Positions 1 to 12,213 of a stretch of DNA of 64,000 nt are shown piece by piece. Position numbers and translations under genes: made by a program. The stretch is taken from positions 186,001-250,000 of the forward strand of contig JAXRKN010000043.1 in NCBI GenBank assembly GCA_038502055.1, read 5' to 3'. The stretch is from Tanytarsus gracilentus. Taxonomy: Eukaryota; Arthropoda; Insecta; Diptera; Chironomidae. Below the pieces are notes generated by a model. The model worked only from the letters and a program-made list of their open reading frames with translations. It made no database searches and was not told the origin of the DNA. Positions within the stretch are counted from its first letter, which is position 1; each line of letters begins with the position of its first letter.

Positions 1-73
1 GTGTGATAGAGAGAAAAAGATTTAATTTGGCTTGCAGCTATCATTTACGTTCTTTAAAAAATCTAAAATAAAA

Positions 74-1797
74 ATGAAGTTCTTGGTAAGATAAGAATCA
101 AAAGACATAAATAAATGTGACACAGTGAAAAATTTAATTGAAGGACAAATTGTGGATACTTAACTAAAATGCCCTCATTGTTAATGGATTAAAAATTTCA
201 AAAGTGAAAAACTAAAACTAATTGTGGAAGCATTTAAAACAGTCATAAAACTGTTGATTGCCAAAATAAAAATTTACATTTGTAGAAATCTCACCTTACA
301 ATGATGAGAAAGTTTTAAGTTATGAATTAAAATTAAAGATTGCACACAATCAACACGGAACTATTTTTTAATGTGTTAAAAGTGATGAAATGAGATAAAA
401 ATTGTGATTTTTTTAATTTATAGGGTGCAGCATTTTTGCTTGCTCTCGTGGTGTTCGCTACCGCTGAAGAAGAGACCAAACCAGCTGAAGCATCAGCTAT
501 CGAAGATACAAATACTGATGAATCAAAAGCTGAAGCTTTAGTTGATAAAAAACAAGAAAAACGTGGCATTCATGAATTTGGAGACTGGTCTCATGGTCAT
601 GAAGAGAAAACTTTGACAATTGTCAAGAAAATTCCTGTCCCAGGTAGAACTGTTAAATTTTCAAATCGAATTTGATTTTTATGAATATTTAATTATTTTA
701 TAGTTCCACAAATAAAAACTGTTCATGTACCAAATTATAAAACAGTTCATTACCCAGTCAAAGTCGGAGTTCCAAAACCATACCCAGTTGTCAAACATGT
801 AAGATTAAAAATTCTTATTTCAAACAATTCTTTAAATATACTTTTTTTCTGATTAGGTTCCTTATGAAGTTAAAGAGATTGTAAAGATTCCAGTCCATAA
901 AACTGTCCACTACCCCGTTGAAAAAGTTGTTCACTACCCAGTTCATGTAAAAGTTGACAAGCCACGTCCTGTTGAAGTTAAGGCAAGTAAATTTAAATTT
1001 TTGTAAAAAGGTTTAACTAAGTTTGATCTTCAAATCTCATGAAAAAATTTATTTTGATTTTATAGGTTTCAAAGCCATATCCAGTCGTTAAGGAAGTCAA
1101 AGTTCCACATATCAAAGAAATCCCAAAGCCTTATCCAGTAAGAATATATTTTTTTCTCAACTCAAAATTTCACTAACCATTTTTTAAAAGGTCGAGAAAA
1201 CCGTTCATGTGCCTGTAGAAAAAATCGTTCATGTTGATAGACCATACCCAGTTGAGAAGATCGAACATTACCCAGTTCATGTTAATGTAAGTGGTAAACA
1301 TAAATTTAAGGTATGCATTGAATTAATTTTTGTCTCATAATTAAGGTTGATCGCCCAGTCCCATACAACGTTGAGAAGCCATACCCAGTTGTCCATGAGA
1401 AAAAGGTGCCTTATCCAGTCGTTAAAGAAGTCAAATACCCTGTCCATGTCCCATATGATGTAAGGCACTAATCAACTTGAAATGGCTTGAAATAATTTTT
1501 TTTACTAATTAGGTTCCACGTGCAGTGTATCATGAAAAAGAAGTTAAATACCCAGTCAAGGTACCAGTTGCTCAGCCCTATCCAGTCGTGAAAGAAGTTC
1601 CTGTTAAGGTTGAAAAAGAAGTTCCATACCCCGTGAAAGTTGCTGTAGAACGTCCAGTCAAAATTGAGCTCGAGCAACATACACCACACTATATTGAGAA
1701 ACCAAAGCACTACAAAATTGAAGTTCCTACTCAAAAAGAAGAACATCATCAAAGCAGCGAAGGACTTTCAGACGGCTACCAAGGTGGCTGGCATTAA
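74..1797 (+). CDS. Secreted Pro/Val/Tyr-rich repeat protein (CPLCP-like cuticular protein)
   Basis: Eight coding exons: 74-85, 424-643, 704-798, 857-982, 1066-1137, 1191-1286, 1346-1459, 1513-1797. They total 1020 nt (339 aa). The first exon codes only MKFL, and exon 2 completes a signal peptide (GAAFLLALVVFATA). An acidic segment with Ala and Glu follows. The rest is built from short repeats of the type KPYPVVKEV, VHYPVHV, EKKVPYPV and VDRPYPVEK, with many PV and PY pairs. That composition matches the low-complexity proline-rich cuticular proteins (CPLCP) of Diptera. There is no chitin-binding RR domain. The likely role is an extracellular structural protein of cuticle or another matrix; this is inferred from composition and the signal peptide. 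From exon 4 on every exon starts in phase 0 with a Val codon. The intron after exon 4 starts with GC (983-984). The C-terminus is His/Gly-rich (ends GGWH). An AATAAA lies at 1976-1981. The gene is tail-to-tail with the ACE-like gene. Confidence 0.82.
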
Positions 1798-2624
1798 ATG
1801 TGATATTAAATGAAACTCTTATGCACCAACTATCTCGCAACATAGCAAAAGTATGTTTCAATTGTAAATTAAATGCTGTGTTAATTCATTTTCATGAGCT
1901 CTTCCTAAACTCATCTCATCTCATTATTTTTGTTTTTCTATGAAACTAGTTTTAATTAAAATCATCAAAAAAGGAAATAAAAAAACCAAAATGGTTCATC
2001 TTTCTCAAGTCAATTTTATACCAAAAAAATGTGTAATTTATTCGCATGTCCCTGAAACAACACCAATGAAGTTACGAAAACTACAATCAGATTTGCGCAT
2101 CATCATCATCATCATAATTATTTCTATTCAAAATTTATTCAGAGTTTTACGGAAGAATTTTAAATCATCAAATTTTGCAATTGCACTCGAAATGCTTTTT
2201 TCTTTAATATAACATGCAAACACAACACCACCGTCAAAACAAAAAAGCATTAAAGAAATTGAAATAGCGCTGATTTATGTATAAAAAGCTGTTGCTCTAT
2301 TTACTTCAACTTTTCCTCTCATTTCACAGTTACGAAATTAAATTTCATACACATGTGAAACTCGTGCACATGAAACTTCATCATTATGACATCGAATTAA
2401 AAGTTTGCAAATTTTCTTATTACAAATCTAAAAAATTATTAAAAAGTTTTAAAAATAAAAATTTCGATCCCTTGAATTTTACGCAAAAGCCAGACACATC
2501 TTAGACGCTCTTAATTTCACCAACAAATGATTTCGAGATTGAAAGTATGTTCAGTGGCATTGAACTAATAAAAAGCGCCTTACATAATGAAGAGATTAAT
2601 TATTAGGAAAGTAAAGCTGAACAC
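1798..2624. other. Convergent intergenic region, cuticular-like and ACE-like genes
   Basis: About 830 bp holding the 3' flank of the repeat-protein gene and, on the other strand, the place where the last exons of the ACE-like gene should be. I read the minus strand here in three frames and found nothing like the ACE C-terminal region. A short (atc)n run sits near 2098-2114. Confidence 0.6.
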
Positions 2625-5600
2625 TCACTTCATGTACGGCACATTAGCTGGAATATGATATTTAGCGCCTGGATCAAAATCAAGCTCGCTTCGCAACACC
2701 GGCGGCTTAATTCCAGAATATTGCTCTCTGTAATTGTGCAAAGAAATATAGACACATTAATGACTACTTTTTCGCAATACAAAAAGAGAAGCTCATGTTG
2801 TAGCAATCGACAGCACGGAAAAAAGTTGAAAGCAGTTATGCAAACTCTCTTGCAACTGTTCTCAATTAAATCGTTTTTCACCTTTCTCACTCACCTCAAC
2901 AAATGCCAATGGCAATTAAATTGCTCTTTACGAATTTTCTTGCTAAAAACGTCGTAACGCCATTGCTCAAGTGATAATGCGTACGGAAGGAAAACCACCT
3001 GTCAAATTAATATTTTTAACATTTGTTTCTCTTTTTATTTTTAACTTACTTTGTCCATTGCCATTGCAAATAAAAAGTTAATATCATGAGCCGTATCATC
3101 AACTGATTTCTGAATTAAGCCAAGACCTTGCAAGTGTTTGGGTGTTAATGACAGTGACACAGCATCTCCGATAGCGTCGTGGAAGCCTAATTCGGTTGCA
3201 ATTAAAATTTTAGGTTTAAAATACTTTTATGAATGAGTCTTTAAGTTAATATTCAAAACTTTGTGAAGAGCAATTAGTTGAAATAAATTTTGTAGTGATT
3301 AAAATCTATTTTGCTTTCTTTTATGTCTCATAAACTTTTTTATCTTTTAAAAAACTTTTCTCTTTAACCTACACGAATGCAACAGAATAAATTTGATATC
3401 TTTTTAAAAATCTCTTCATAATTTTTGCATTTTTGATAAAAGCTTTAATTTCACATGTATTAATTGGAATGCAAATTACCTGGATTCGCACCATCTCGGA
3501 ATACTTTTGGATTGTTTCGGTAGTTTAAAAAATAATGTATGTGCGCCAACTCATGGTGCGCTGTTAAGAAAGATCATTCGATATGATGTGATACTAAAAA
3601 TTTAAAAAACTTAAATGTTTTCACCTGTTATAAAATCCTTATGCGTTACGTCAGTGCACATTTTTATTCTGCGGAGGAAATGAGCGGCATGCGCAAAGTG
3701 ATAAAAATGCAAATTAAAATCAAACACATAAGTGAAGAATTTACGATCATCACTTACCGATAATCGATGCCGTTGCAGAAATCCCATGCGGACGGTTGAC
3801 ATAGGACAGGTCGATCAGCTGGTTCTTGAAGAATTGACTTCTCCCAAAACTGAGGAGGAAGTGCTGACATATTCATTGAAACAAAAAACTCTTCGGCTAA
3901 TTGGAACATAATTAGTGGATTGTAGCCTTGTGTTTGCATTGCTGGTGTCACGTCCAAATAAGTTCTACCCGGATAAGGAATTGTCAAGTCTAAAATATTC
4001 CAACTCTGTCCATACATATTTCCTAAAATATGCGCGGGCAATGGTGCATTTCGATTAATTTTATCTGGTCCATAAAATTCTCTCAATTTTCGCCGTACAT
4101 AAGCATGAATGAGCTCATAAAGAGGAAGTATTTCCTGCCAAACATTTTCCATTTCGAGTCGAAAATTTGGAGTATCATATGGAAAGCTCCACTGTTCGAA
4201 TGCATTCGAAAAGTCTATAAGCAAATAATAATTAAGCTCCGATGAGAGGTCAATAGATTATCTCACTATTATATTTTGCAGCATCATTTGTGAGATCAGC
4301 TAACTGCTCGAAAAGGTCTCGCATCGGCATGCCGGCCTTTTTCCTCCATTCACTCCACACCCATGTCAATTCATCCCAATCTCGACTCTTAGCCATGATC
4401 TATAAGACAATGAAATTCAATTCTTGTTTTTATGTGACACATCATCGTTCGAGTTAAATGCCAATATGAGATATTGCCAAACTCACTTCTCTTAAGTGCG
4501 GTTGCAGCCTCAATGAACACGAAAACGGTTGCTCATAACCACAAATTGTCGCTCCATTATATATTGTAAGCATATCGTTAATAATTCTATTATACTACAT
4601 AAAAGGTATTTATTAATTTATAAAATTATTTTGCTGGCGATTCATACCCTATCTAATTGATCTGGTGGCAATGCATTTGGCCCTACAGATGATAAAAGTC
4701 TCAATTGACGGAATAATTTTTCGTCAAAAATTAAACTCTGATCAACCGTCTTTACTTGTTCATAAAGGTGACTCATAAAATCCGAAAAGCGCTGTTGAGC
4801 TGTCAACTAAGAAAAAATAATTTTAATTCATAATCAAATCAATGATTTTTAATACACAATTGTGGCGAGAAAAAAATATTCCCACCGCATGCATAATTTT
4901 CATTCAACCGTCGTTTATAAGAAAGGAAATAAAGATTTCAATGAATGCATAGACGAGCGCGTGGAAGAAAAAAAAAGATTTTTTTTCGTGTCTCTATGTT
5001 TAGGTCAATGTCAGATTTGTAAAAAAATGGAACCAACTTACAGCATCGAGTTGACTGGCTTCATTAACATTTGTCTCGAAATTCCACTGAGCTGCGACAT
5101 TTAAAGTACACTCTTCTGAATGCTTCTTATCAAGTTCAGTTAACAATTGGCGTGCTTTTTCAGTTTCAACACGACTTCGATGCTCATATTCGACATCATA
5201 TGGGTTTTGATAATTATTGTACTCATTAACACCGTTGTATGGATTATAGGCATTATAGTTGTTATTATTGAAATCTTTGTTGACGGGAAATTGCTAAAAA
5301 ACATTAATTAAATGCTTAAGCACATATTGAGTCTCTTAAGTAACTTCATTTGTATTTACTTGTGGACCCACGCTGTGCAAATTATTATTATTATTGTTTT
5401 GAGGGAATCGAAAATTGCTATTGCCTCCACCTGGACTGCGATCATTATATTGTAATCTCTCGTGATCTCGTTGATTTTGAGAAAAGTCGTCATTTTCATC
5501 GCTATCATATGGTGGACCTACACAATAGTTAACACGTTAATAGTAAAAATATTAATTTAGTCACTTTTTTAAACTCGTACCGTATCTTAAACTTCTATCA

Positions 5601-5797
5601 TCTTGATCAAATCTAGAATTTGCTTCACTTTTTGGTTGATCATTTCTTTCATCATTGGCATAACTATTTGGTAACACTACAACTTTTAATCCATTTTGTC
5701 GCGGCGCTTCTGTCGAATGTTGCACTCCCGGTAAATCAAGTTGGGGTTCACTGCGCACAAATGCAATTAAAATTAAACCTAAAATATTTCTTTGCAT
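2625..5797 (-). CDS. Angiotensin-converting-enzyme-like protein (M2 family, Ance-3-like), C-terminally truncated
   Basis: Twelve exons on the minus strand: 5581-5797, 5360-5517, 5042-5293, 4648-4806, 4487-4594, 4267-4399, 3758-4214, 3625-3668, 3480-3560, 3050-3186, 2895-2998, 2625-2727. Together they give 1953 nt (650 aa) with a stop at 2625-2627. The N-terminus (MQRNILGLILIAFVRS) looks like a signal peptide. An Asn-rich extension of about 150 residues follows, then the M2 peptidase domain, with WNILDLTIPYPG, RIKMCTDVTHKDFIT, zinc motif HELAH (about residues 512-516), GANPGFHDAIGD and KYHIPANVPY. Active ACE has Glu as third zinc ligand in HEAIGD; here it is Asp (residue 540). The protein ends at PYMK, where family members run on for roughly 100 residues or more starting with (R/K)YF. 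The stop codon lies inside a good splice donor (gtgagt, 2628-2623). Most Drosophila Ance paralogues other than Ance and Acer lack active-site residues, so reduced or no peptidase activity is likely. Start choice: ATG at 5797 before the signal peptide. Confidence 0.83.
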
Positions 5798-8510
5798 TTT
5801 TATTTCTTAATAGAAATTTTCAAACACCCGTAAAGAACCACGTCTAATCCCGTTGAAACTACAAATGAAATTAAAAGTGAGTACAAATAATCATGTATGA
5901 CAGAATGCGGGTTCACTTAGTTATTATCATATTATTGTTAGTGTATTTAACATTTTTCCCTTGCAATTACCATATTATAAACACACATTGTTTAAATTTT
6001 TAGCGAACTTGCACTGTTCTGTGAGAAAATAACCACACATGAACTTTAAAAAAAAAGTCGTCGGTGTAAAGCACATGAATTGCATTTTGCGGTGTGGACA
6101 ATAATTCACATTCATTGAGAAGCTGACCCATTTACATGTCAAAGGGAGAAAAAGATAATATTTTTAAGCGAGTGCGAGTGTAATATTATGTTGGAAAAGT
6201 TTTCTTTGCTTATGATAAGTGACGGGTGCACCGTGATGACAACTCTTTTTTTTATGCGGCAACTTGAAATTTTTTCTTTTCTTCCGCTTTTTTTAAATAA
6301 AAAAGTTGCAAGAAATTTCTATTTTTTTAACTGAATAAAAAAATTAAAATATCCTTACACTAAGGATTTGGAACATTAGTTGTGTTTTTTAAAAATAAGA
6401 TTATGATAAATTCTCGACATGAAACGAAAATCATAAAACATTTGTATGGTTCACAATTCATTCATATATGTTTGCCGGTTATTTTCCCAGTAACTCAGAA
6501 CTGCTAAAAACTACTCATAAAATTTTTTTAACCTAATATGTTGACGGTTAAAAAAATGGAATTTGATTGATATTTTTCTATTAAAAAAAATTATTGTCGA
6601 AAAATTCTTACTTATGCAATTTTTTTATTCTATCCCAACGCATAAAGCAGCTTTCACACACATATTATTTCCTCTTTTTCTTTCTCGCTCAATTTCCTTC
6701 AATTGAACATTTTAGAATATATCTCGCATTCAGTCTCTTGCTAGGTTTCAGTTCGATAAGACGTTAGGAAAACGAGAAGAAGTTGCGCGTGCTGTATAGG
6801 AAATTAAAAATAAAATAGAAAATAAATCTCTTTTTGATGTGAAATAAATCATGATGTAAAGAATTTTGTCGCGTTAAAAATATGTGGACATTTCATGTGG
6901 ATTATTTACGATATTAAATGATTTCACTTAAAATATAGTGAAATAAATTTAATTTAAAAAGACGTAAAAAGTGAGTTGAGGCATAGTTTAGCAGGCAAAA
7001 GAAAAATATTCTAGTGGAAATAATCAATTAGTGAGTGCAATCTAATTAACTCAATTTGCAATTTCTATTGAGATGACGAGCGAAAATTTTAAAGCGAATT
7101 AAACCGGAAAAATAACCACGCAAAAATTAAGTGGCATGTTAGTTGGAAAAATGGTTAATTTTTTTACAACAAAAATGAGAGTGAAGAAGAATAATTTAAA
7201 CGCTTGTAATTTGATAGTTGATATTAATTTTGAAAGCTACACAGGAGGTAGTTAATGTACAATAACCGACATAAGTAAAGAGAGTGTAAATAATATTACA
7301 TAAGAAGCCTTATTGTTGATTAGGGTTCCAAAAAAATCTAAGGGGTTGAACCCTTTCTCTAAAGATCTTTTTCAAAGTGTCTCATTTCTTCCGAGTGGAT
7401 GATCAGTTTTGTAGAAATTATTTTCACATGCACTTTGATTTAAAACAATTCTCGATAACCAATTTATAAAAAAAATTAAACATTAATGTGTGAAATTTTT
7501 TACTCAATTTATTCTATGTGTGATTTATATAAAATTATTTTCGAAAAGTAAACAGCTCAAAAATTCCTGCGACAATTCTATTAATATAATACATTGCTCT
7601 TCACACAGACGCGTGTGCAACCTGTTGCATATTTTCCGAATGCATATGCGGAAATTCAATGTCGATATAACGGCATAACTGTCATTTTACATGAATTATG
7701 AATTTTTCTTCCTCAACTCAATTAGTTATTCCTTGAGAAAGCCGGAGCAATATATGAACGAGCATATATTGTGAACAATCAATTGAAAGTACTTAAAGAT
7801 GCAAACTTTATTAAATCACACAATGAAGAATTTACTTTGTACAAAACACAGTTGAGATGAAGCGTTTATGATAAAGATGATATGAATAATTTTTTGAGAG
7901 TAGATCATATTTTTTGTCAAATGTTAATTCAGCAAAATTTAAATTTTTTTAAATCACCTTTTCTAAAATTTTAAAAGCGAAAAATTACAAATTGAAAAAT
8001 TATACTTTAAGTGATGTTTTTGGAAAAAATACTCTTTAAACTCTTCATCTTCGTCCATAAATCAAGATTTATATTTATTTTGACAGCGCAGCATAAATTC
8101 GATGTCATGCACAAAAATCAACCAAATCTATGTCAATTAAATTAGATAATCCGCAATTCAATAAACTGGCATAATCTTGTTAAGCACGCGATGCGCGGTG
8201 TGCTGCGGGGGAATTGAAACCGATGTAAAATAATTTGATAATTTAGCGTGAAAGTCAATAAACTAAAATTTTATTACAAACAAATTTAGATCACCTTGAC
8301 ATTAATTTTTTTTCGGGTGAAATAAATTTAAATTTAATCAATTTTGAATATAGCGAGTTCGAGAGAGTTTCTCAGTTAAATTTTTTAAAATAATTTTTTA
8401 TGTGCATCCGCTTGTTACTTCTAATTTCAAGCCCACATCCTTTTGTCTGTAATTAAATACTTTCAACCCATATGTTAAATATATATTTTTTGACAGGATA
8501 TTAATTGAAA
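5798..8510. other. Divergent intergenic region upstream of ACE-like and aminopeptidase genes
   Basis: About 2.7 kb of AT-rich sequence between two genes pointing away from each other. It should hold both promoters and 5' UTRs. A polypyrimidine tract with tgacag at about 8492-8497 just before the aminopeptidase ATG looks like a splice acceptor, so a 5' UTR intron is likely. I see no coding exon or repeat. Confidence 0.5.
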
Positions 8511-11500
8511 ATGAGAGACAATTTTAACATGGAGAATGCACGTCGCAGCAGTGATTTTGAGACAAAGAAGATCTTCCTGAAGTTGAGTCGCGTAGGGTTT
8601 CTTATGCTGCTGGCAACGTTCATTTGTAGTCTGATCGCTGTCGCACTGCTAGTGTATAATTTTGCAGTTTGTCCTCAAGAAGAAAATGTGCAGCATTGCA
8701 GGAGCAGATTTGAACCAAAAAATGATGGACTCTTGAAAATTTCGAGTGATAAAGAAAGTGAAATTGAACCAATTCTAAAAGATGTTCGGCTTCCACGATC
8801 AATCACACCGATTTCTTACGATATTGTTATTGCACCACACTTGAGTGGTGAAAATTTCACTTTCGATGGTGACGTCATCATAAACTTTAAGGTGTTAGAG
8901 GAGAATTGTAAAAATATAACGCTGCACTCTTTGATGCTCCAAATTCAACGAAACCTAACGACCGTTCAAAAAATAACTGAAAATGAAAATCAATCAATTG
9001 CAGTTAAAAATCAATACTTTGTTGAGCCGAAACAATTTTTAGTCATAGAAACGGAAGAAGAACTTGAAAAGGATCAAAATTACTTTTTGAAAATTTCCTA
9101 CATCGGCCAGATTCATGATAATCTGCAAGGATTTTACAAGTCTTCTTACAAAGTCAACAATGAAACGAAATGGCTTGCGTCAACACAATTTCAAGCGACT
9201 GATGCCCGACGAGCTTTTCCATGCTTCGATGAGCCGGAATTTAAGGCAACTTTTAAACTCACCCTCGGACGTCCGCAATCAATGATGACACTCTCAAATA
9301 TGCCACTTGAAAAAACATTATTGCGTGTCGATCGAGCACCAAAGATAGATGGTTATGTTTATGATGTCTATCCAGAATCAATTAAAATGTCAACATATCT
9401 TGTGGCATTCGTTGTCTCTGACTTTGTAAATATTTCAAATGTCGAAGAAAATTTTTCCGTTTGGGCACGTTCTGATACAATTCAATCGACTCGTTATGCA
9501 TTAAGCATTGGGCCAAAAATAATTAATTTTCTAAATGACTTTTTTGACATAAAATATCCATTACCCAAAATGGACTTGATTGCTGTGCCTGACTTTCTTT
9601 TCGGTGCTGTAAGTATTTTAAATCAATTAGCAAGTATTTTTTTTGCAAATTTTTATCTATTCTGCAAAAGATGGAAAATTATGGTCTAATAACATTTCGC
9701 GAGACAGCAATGCTTTTTGATCCTGGCGTATCTTCTATAAATAAAAAAATGACAGTGGCATCTGTTGTCGGTCACGAGTGTGCTCATCAATGGTTTGGAA
9801 ATTTAGTTACTCCTTCTTGTAAGTTTAAAGATCTACTATGAAATGAAAATATAATTAAATAAAAACTTATAGGGTGGTCGATGTTGTTTTTAAATGAAGG
9901 CAAGTAGCTACTTTTAAAATTTTTAAATGCAAAAACAAAAATGCATGCATTTTTGAAAAAAAAATATTTAATTCACAGGATTTGCGACATACATGGAACA
10001 CATAATTGCTGATCACATTGAGCCGTCATGGCAGTCTAAGTCTCTTTTTGTCATCAATGAACTCCATCCAGTATTTTCTTTTGATGCTTTAGCCTCATCG
10101 CATAAAATAGCCATTGAAGTACATAACCCGGAACAAATTAATGAAATTTTTGATTTCATTTCGTAATTAATTAATTAAAATCAAATAAATATTTAAAATT
10201 ATTATAACATATTTTAGCTACTCAAAAGGAGCATCATTGATAAGATCTATGGAACATTTTCTCACACTTGAAGTCTTTAAGCGCGGACTCTCAAATTATG
10301 TTAAAAAATTCGCATACAAAACGGCACATGCAAATCAGCTTTGGGAAGAGATGACATTAGAAGCGCGTAAATCAGGTGACTTTAGCGAGGAAATGTCTGT
10401 CAAAGAAATCATGGACACCTGGACTCTTCAGACAGGATTCCCTTTCATCACTGTCACGAGGAATTATAAAGATAAAAAAATAAATATTGAACAAAAGCGA
10501 TTTCTTCTTCTTGAAACAAACTCTTCGGAAGTTATTAAAAAAGATGACGGTGAGAAGGAGCTTTGGTGGATTCCAATTACTTATACAACATCTGCTGAGC
10601 GCAATTTTAACGACACGAAGCCATCGCATTGGATGAAAGCTACTAAAAGTATTACAATTGAAGACAATGTCGAAGAATCTGAGTGGATGATTTTCAATAC
10701 ACAAGTGGCTCATTATTATCGCGTAAATTATGATTTAGAAAATTGGAAACTCATCACACAGTTTCTTAATGATGCCAAAAAATACAGTGAAATTGCAGTT
10801 GTTAATCGGGCACAACTGATCGATGACGCGATGAATTTGGCGCGTGCCGACTTTCTCGACTACACAGTTGCACTCGACGTCACAAAGTACTTAAGGCATG
10901 AGCGAGACTACGTGCCCTGGAAAACAGCAATCAGCAATTTATTCTACATTGATTCAATGCTCACTCGTTTACCCAATTATCACTTGATGAAGGTAATTTG
11001 AGGCGACATGATTTAATCAGAAAATAATGCAATTTGATTATAGAAATACTTTATGTCTCGCATCGAGGAAATGTACGCTAAAGTAGGATTTGAAGATCAA
11101 GGCGAAGTGCTGACAGTTTTAACAAGATATGAAATTTTAAAGGCGGCATGTCATTTAGGTCTCAAACATTGTGTGAGCAAAGCCAGTGAAGAGTATTATA
11201 AGTGGATGATCGAAGCCAATCCTGATATTAATAACCCGTACTTGTTTTCATTTTTGTTTTAAAATATTTTTTAAAATCACTACACTTTCAGAGTTTCGCC
11301 TAATTTGAAATTTATTGTTTACTGTACCGCAATCAAGCACGGAGGTCAAGAGGAATGGGATTTCGCATGGGAACGATATTTAAATTCTTCAAGTTCATCT
11401 GAGAAGGAGCTTTTATTGAATGCTCTCGGATGCACAAGGGAACAGTGGCTTATAAATAGGTAGTTTGTTCGGTATTTTGATAATAAAAAATAATTAGAAA

Positions 11501-11941
11501 TAACCGTGGCTCATTAACAGATTCCTCATTCGTTCATTGTCGAGTGAAGGCATTCGAAAGCAAGACACCTTCAGAGTTTTCTCTTCAGTATCAAGCAGCG
11601 TCTATGGTCAACCTGTGGCGTTTAATTTTTTGAGAGAAAATTGGAAGCAACTTCGACAGCAGTAAAATTTTACTCCATTAATTTTTTCATACAAATTAAT
11701 TTTTTTTGTCTTTAGTTTTGGAATTGGCTCGCCAATGAGTACAATCAACTCGCTCATTAAATTTGTAGCTCGCCGCATGACCGATAAAAACCAACTTGAG
11801 ATATTGAAGAGATTTGATGACAAGGAACTGAAAGAGGGAAGAAGCCTTAAGCAAGCCATTGAAGTAGCTGAAGCAAACATTTCATGGCTGAATAAAAATC
11901 AAGAGAAAATTTTTAAATGGCTTAAAGAAAATTCAGAATAG
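8511..11941 (+). CDS. M1 family zinc aminopeptidase (aminopeptidase N-like), type II membrane protein
   Basis: Nine exons: 8511-9608, 9671-9818, 9873-9899, 9979-10162, 10218-10992, 11044-11237, 11292-11459, 11521-11661, 11716-11941. They total 2961 nt (986 aa), typical for aminopeptidase N. A short cytoplasmic tail is followed by one membrane segment (about residues 26-48, FLMLLATFICSLIAVALLVY). Then come the beta domain with QATDARRAFPCFDEPEFKA, the exopeptidase motif GAMEN (365-369, split by intron 1), the zinc motif HECAH (401-405) and the third ligand Glu in LNEGFA (424), and the ERAP1-C-like helical domain. All catalytic motifs are intact, so it should remove N-terminal residues from peptides outside the cell. 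I start at the ATG at 8511; a TTG two codons upstream is in frame but not needed. Exon 3 is only 27 nt and the next intron begins with GC. The substrate and Drosophila orthologue are not clear, because this family is highly duplicated in insects. Confidence 0.93.
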
Positions 11942-12016
11942 ATGCTTTGAGGAGAGATATTAAAAGCGTTGCGTACTTAATCATGCGAAAGTTTTTTTTT
12001 GTGTAAACAAATCGTA

Positions 12017-12022
12017 AATAAA
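12017..12022 (+). terminator. Poly(A) signal of the aminopeptidase gene
   Basis: AATAAA 76 nt after the stop codon, in the 272-bp gap to the convergent cadherin gene. Confidence 0.55.
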
Positions 12023-12160
12023 TTTTAGCGTCTAGACTTGTTTGTGTAAAACCATGTTTTAATTTTTTTAATCAAATATTATTTGAGCACAATAAAAATT
12101 TACTCATGCAATTTTTGTGCACGATATTTGCACAATTTCATTTGAAATTCATAGTGAATT

Positions 12161-12166
12161 TTTATT
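12161..12166 (-). terminator. Poly(A) signal of the cadherin gene
   Basis: AATAAA on the minus strand about 50 nt after the proposed cadherin stop. It supports the final 69-nt exon at 12214-12282. Confidence 0.5.
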
Positions 12167-12213
12167 ACATTAAAAACGAGTTAAAAACTTAAATTCGATT
12201 TGGACACTAACAA

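Noticed and set aside
1277..1752. Minus-strand open frames rich in Trp/Phe/Asn
   Set aside because: They are the antisense shadow of the Pro/Val/Tyr repeat exons; the composition is explained by the reverse complement of those codons.
1940..2504. Two plus-strand open frames after the cuticular-like gene
   Set aside because: Low-complexity Lys/Ile/Asn/Phe composition, no similarity, no splice context; they lie in the 3' flank.
4862..5104. Plus-strand 80-aa open frame
   Set aside because: Overlaps ACE exon 3 and intron 3 on the opposite strand; no independent evidence.
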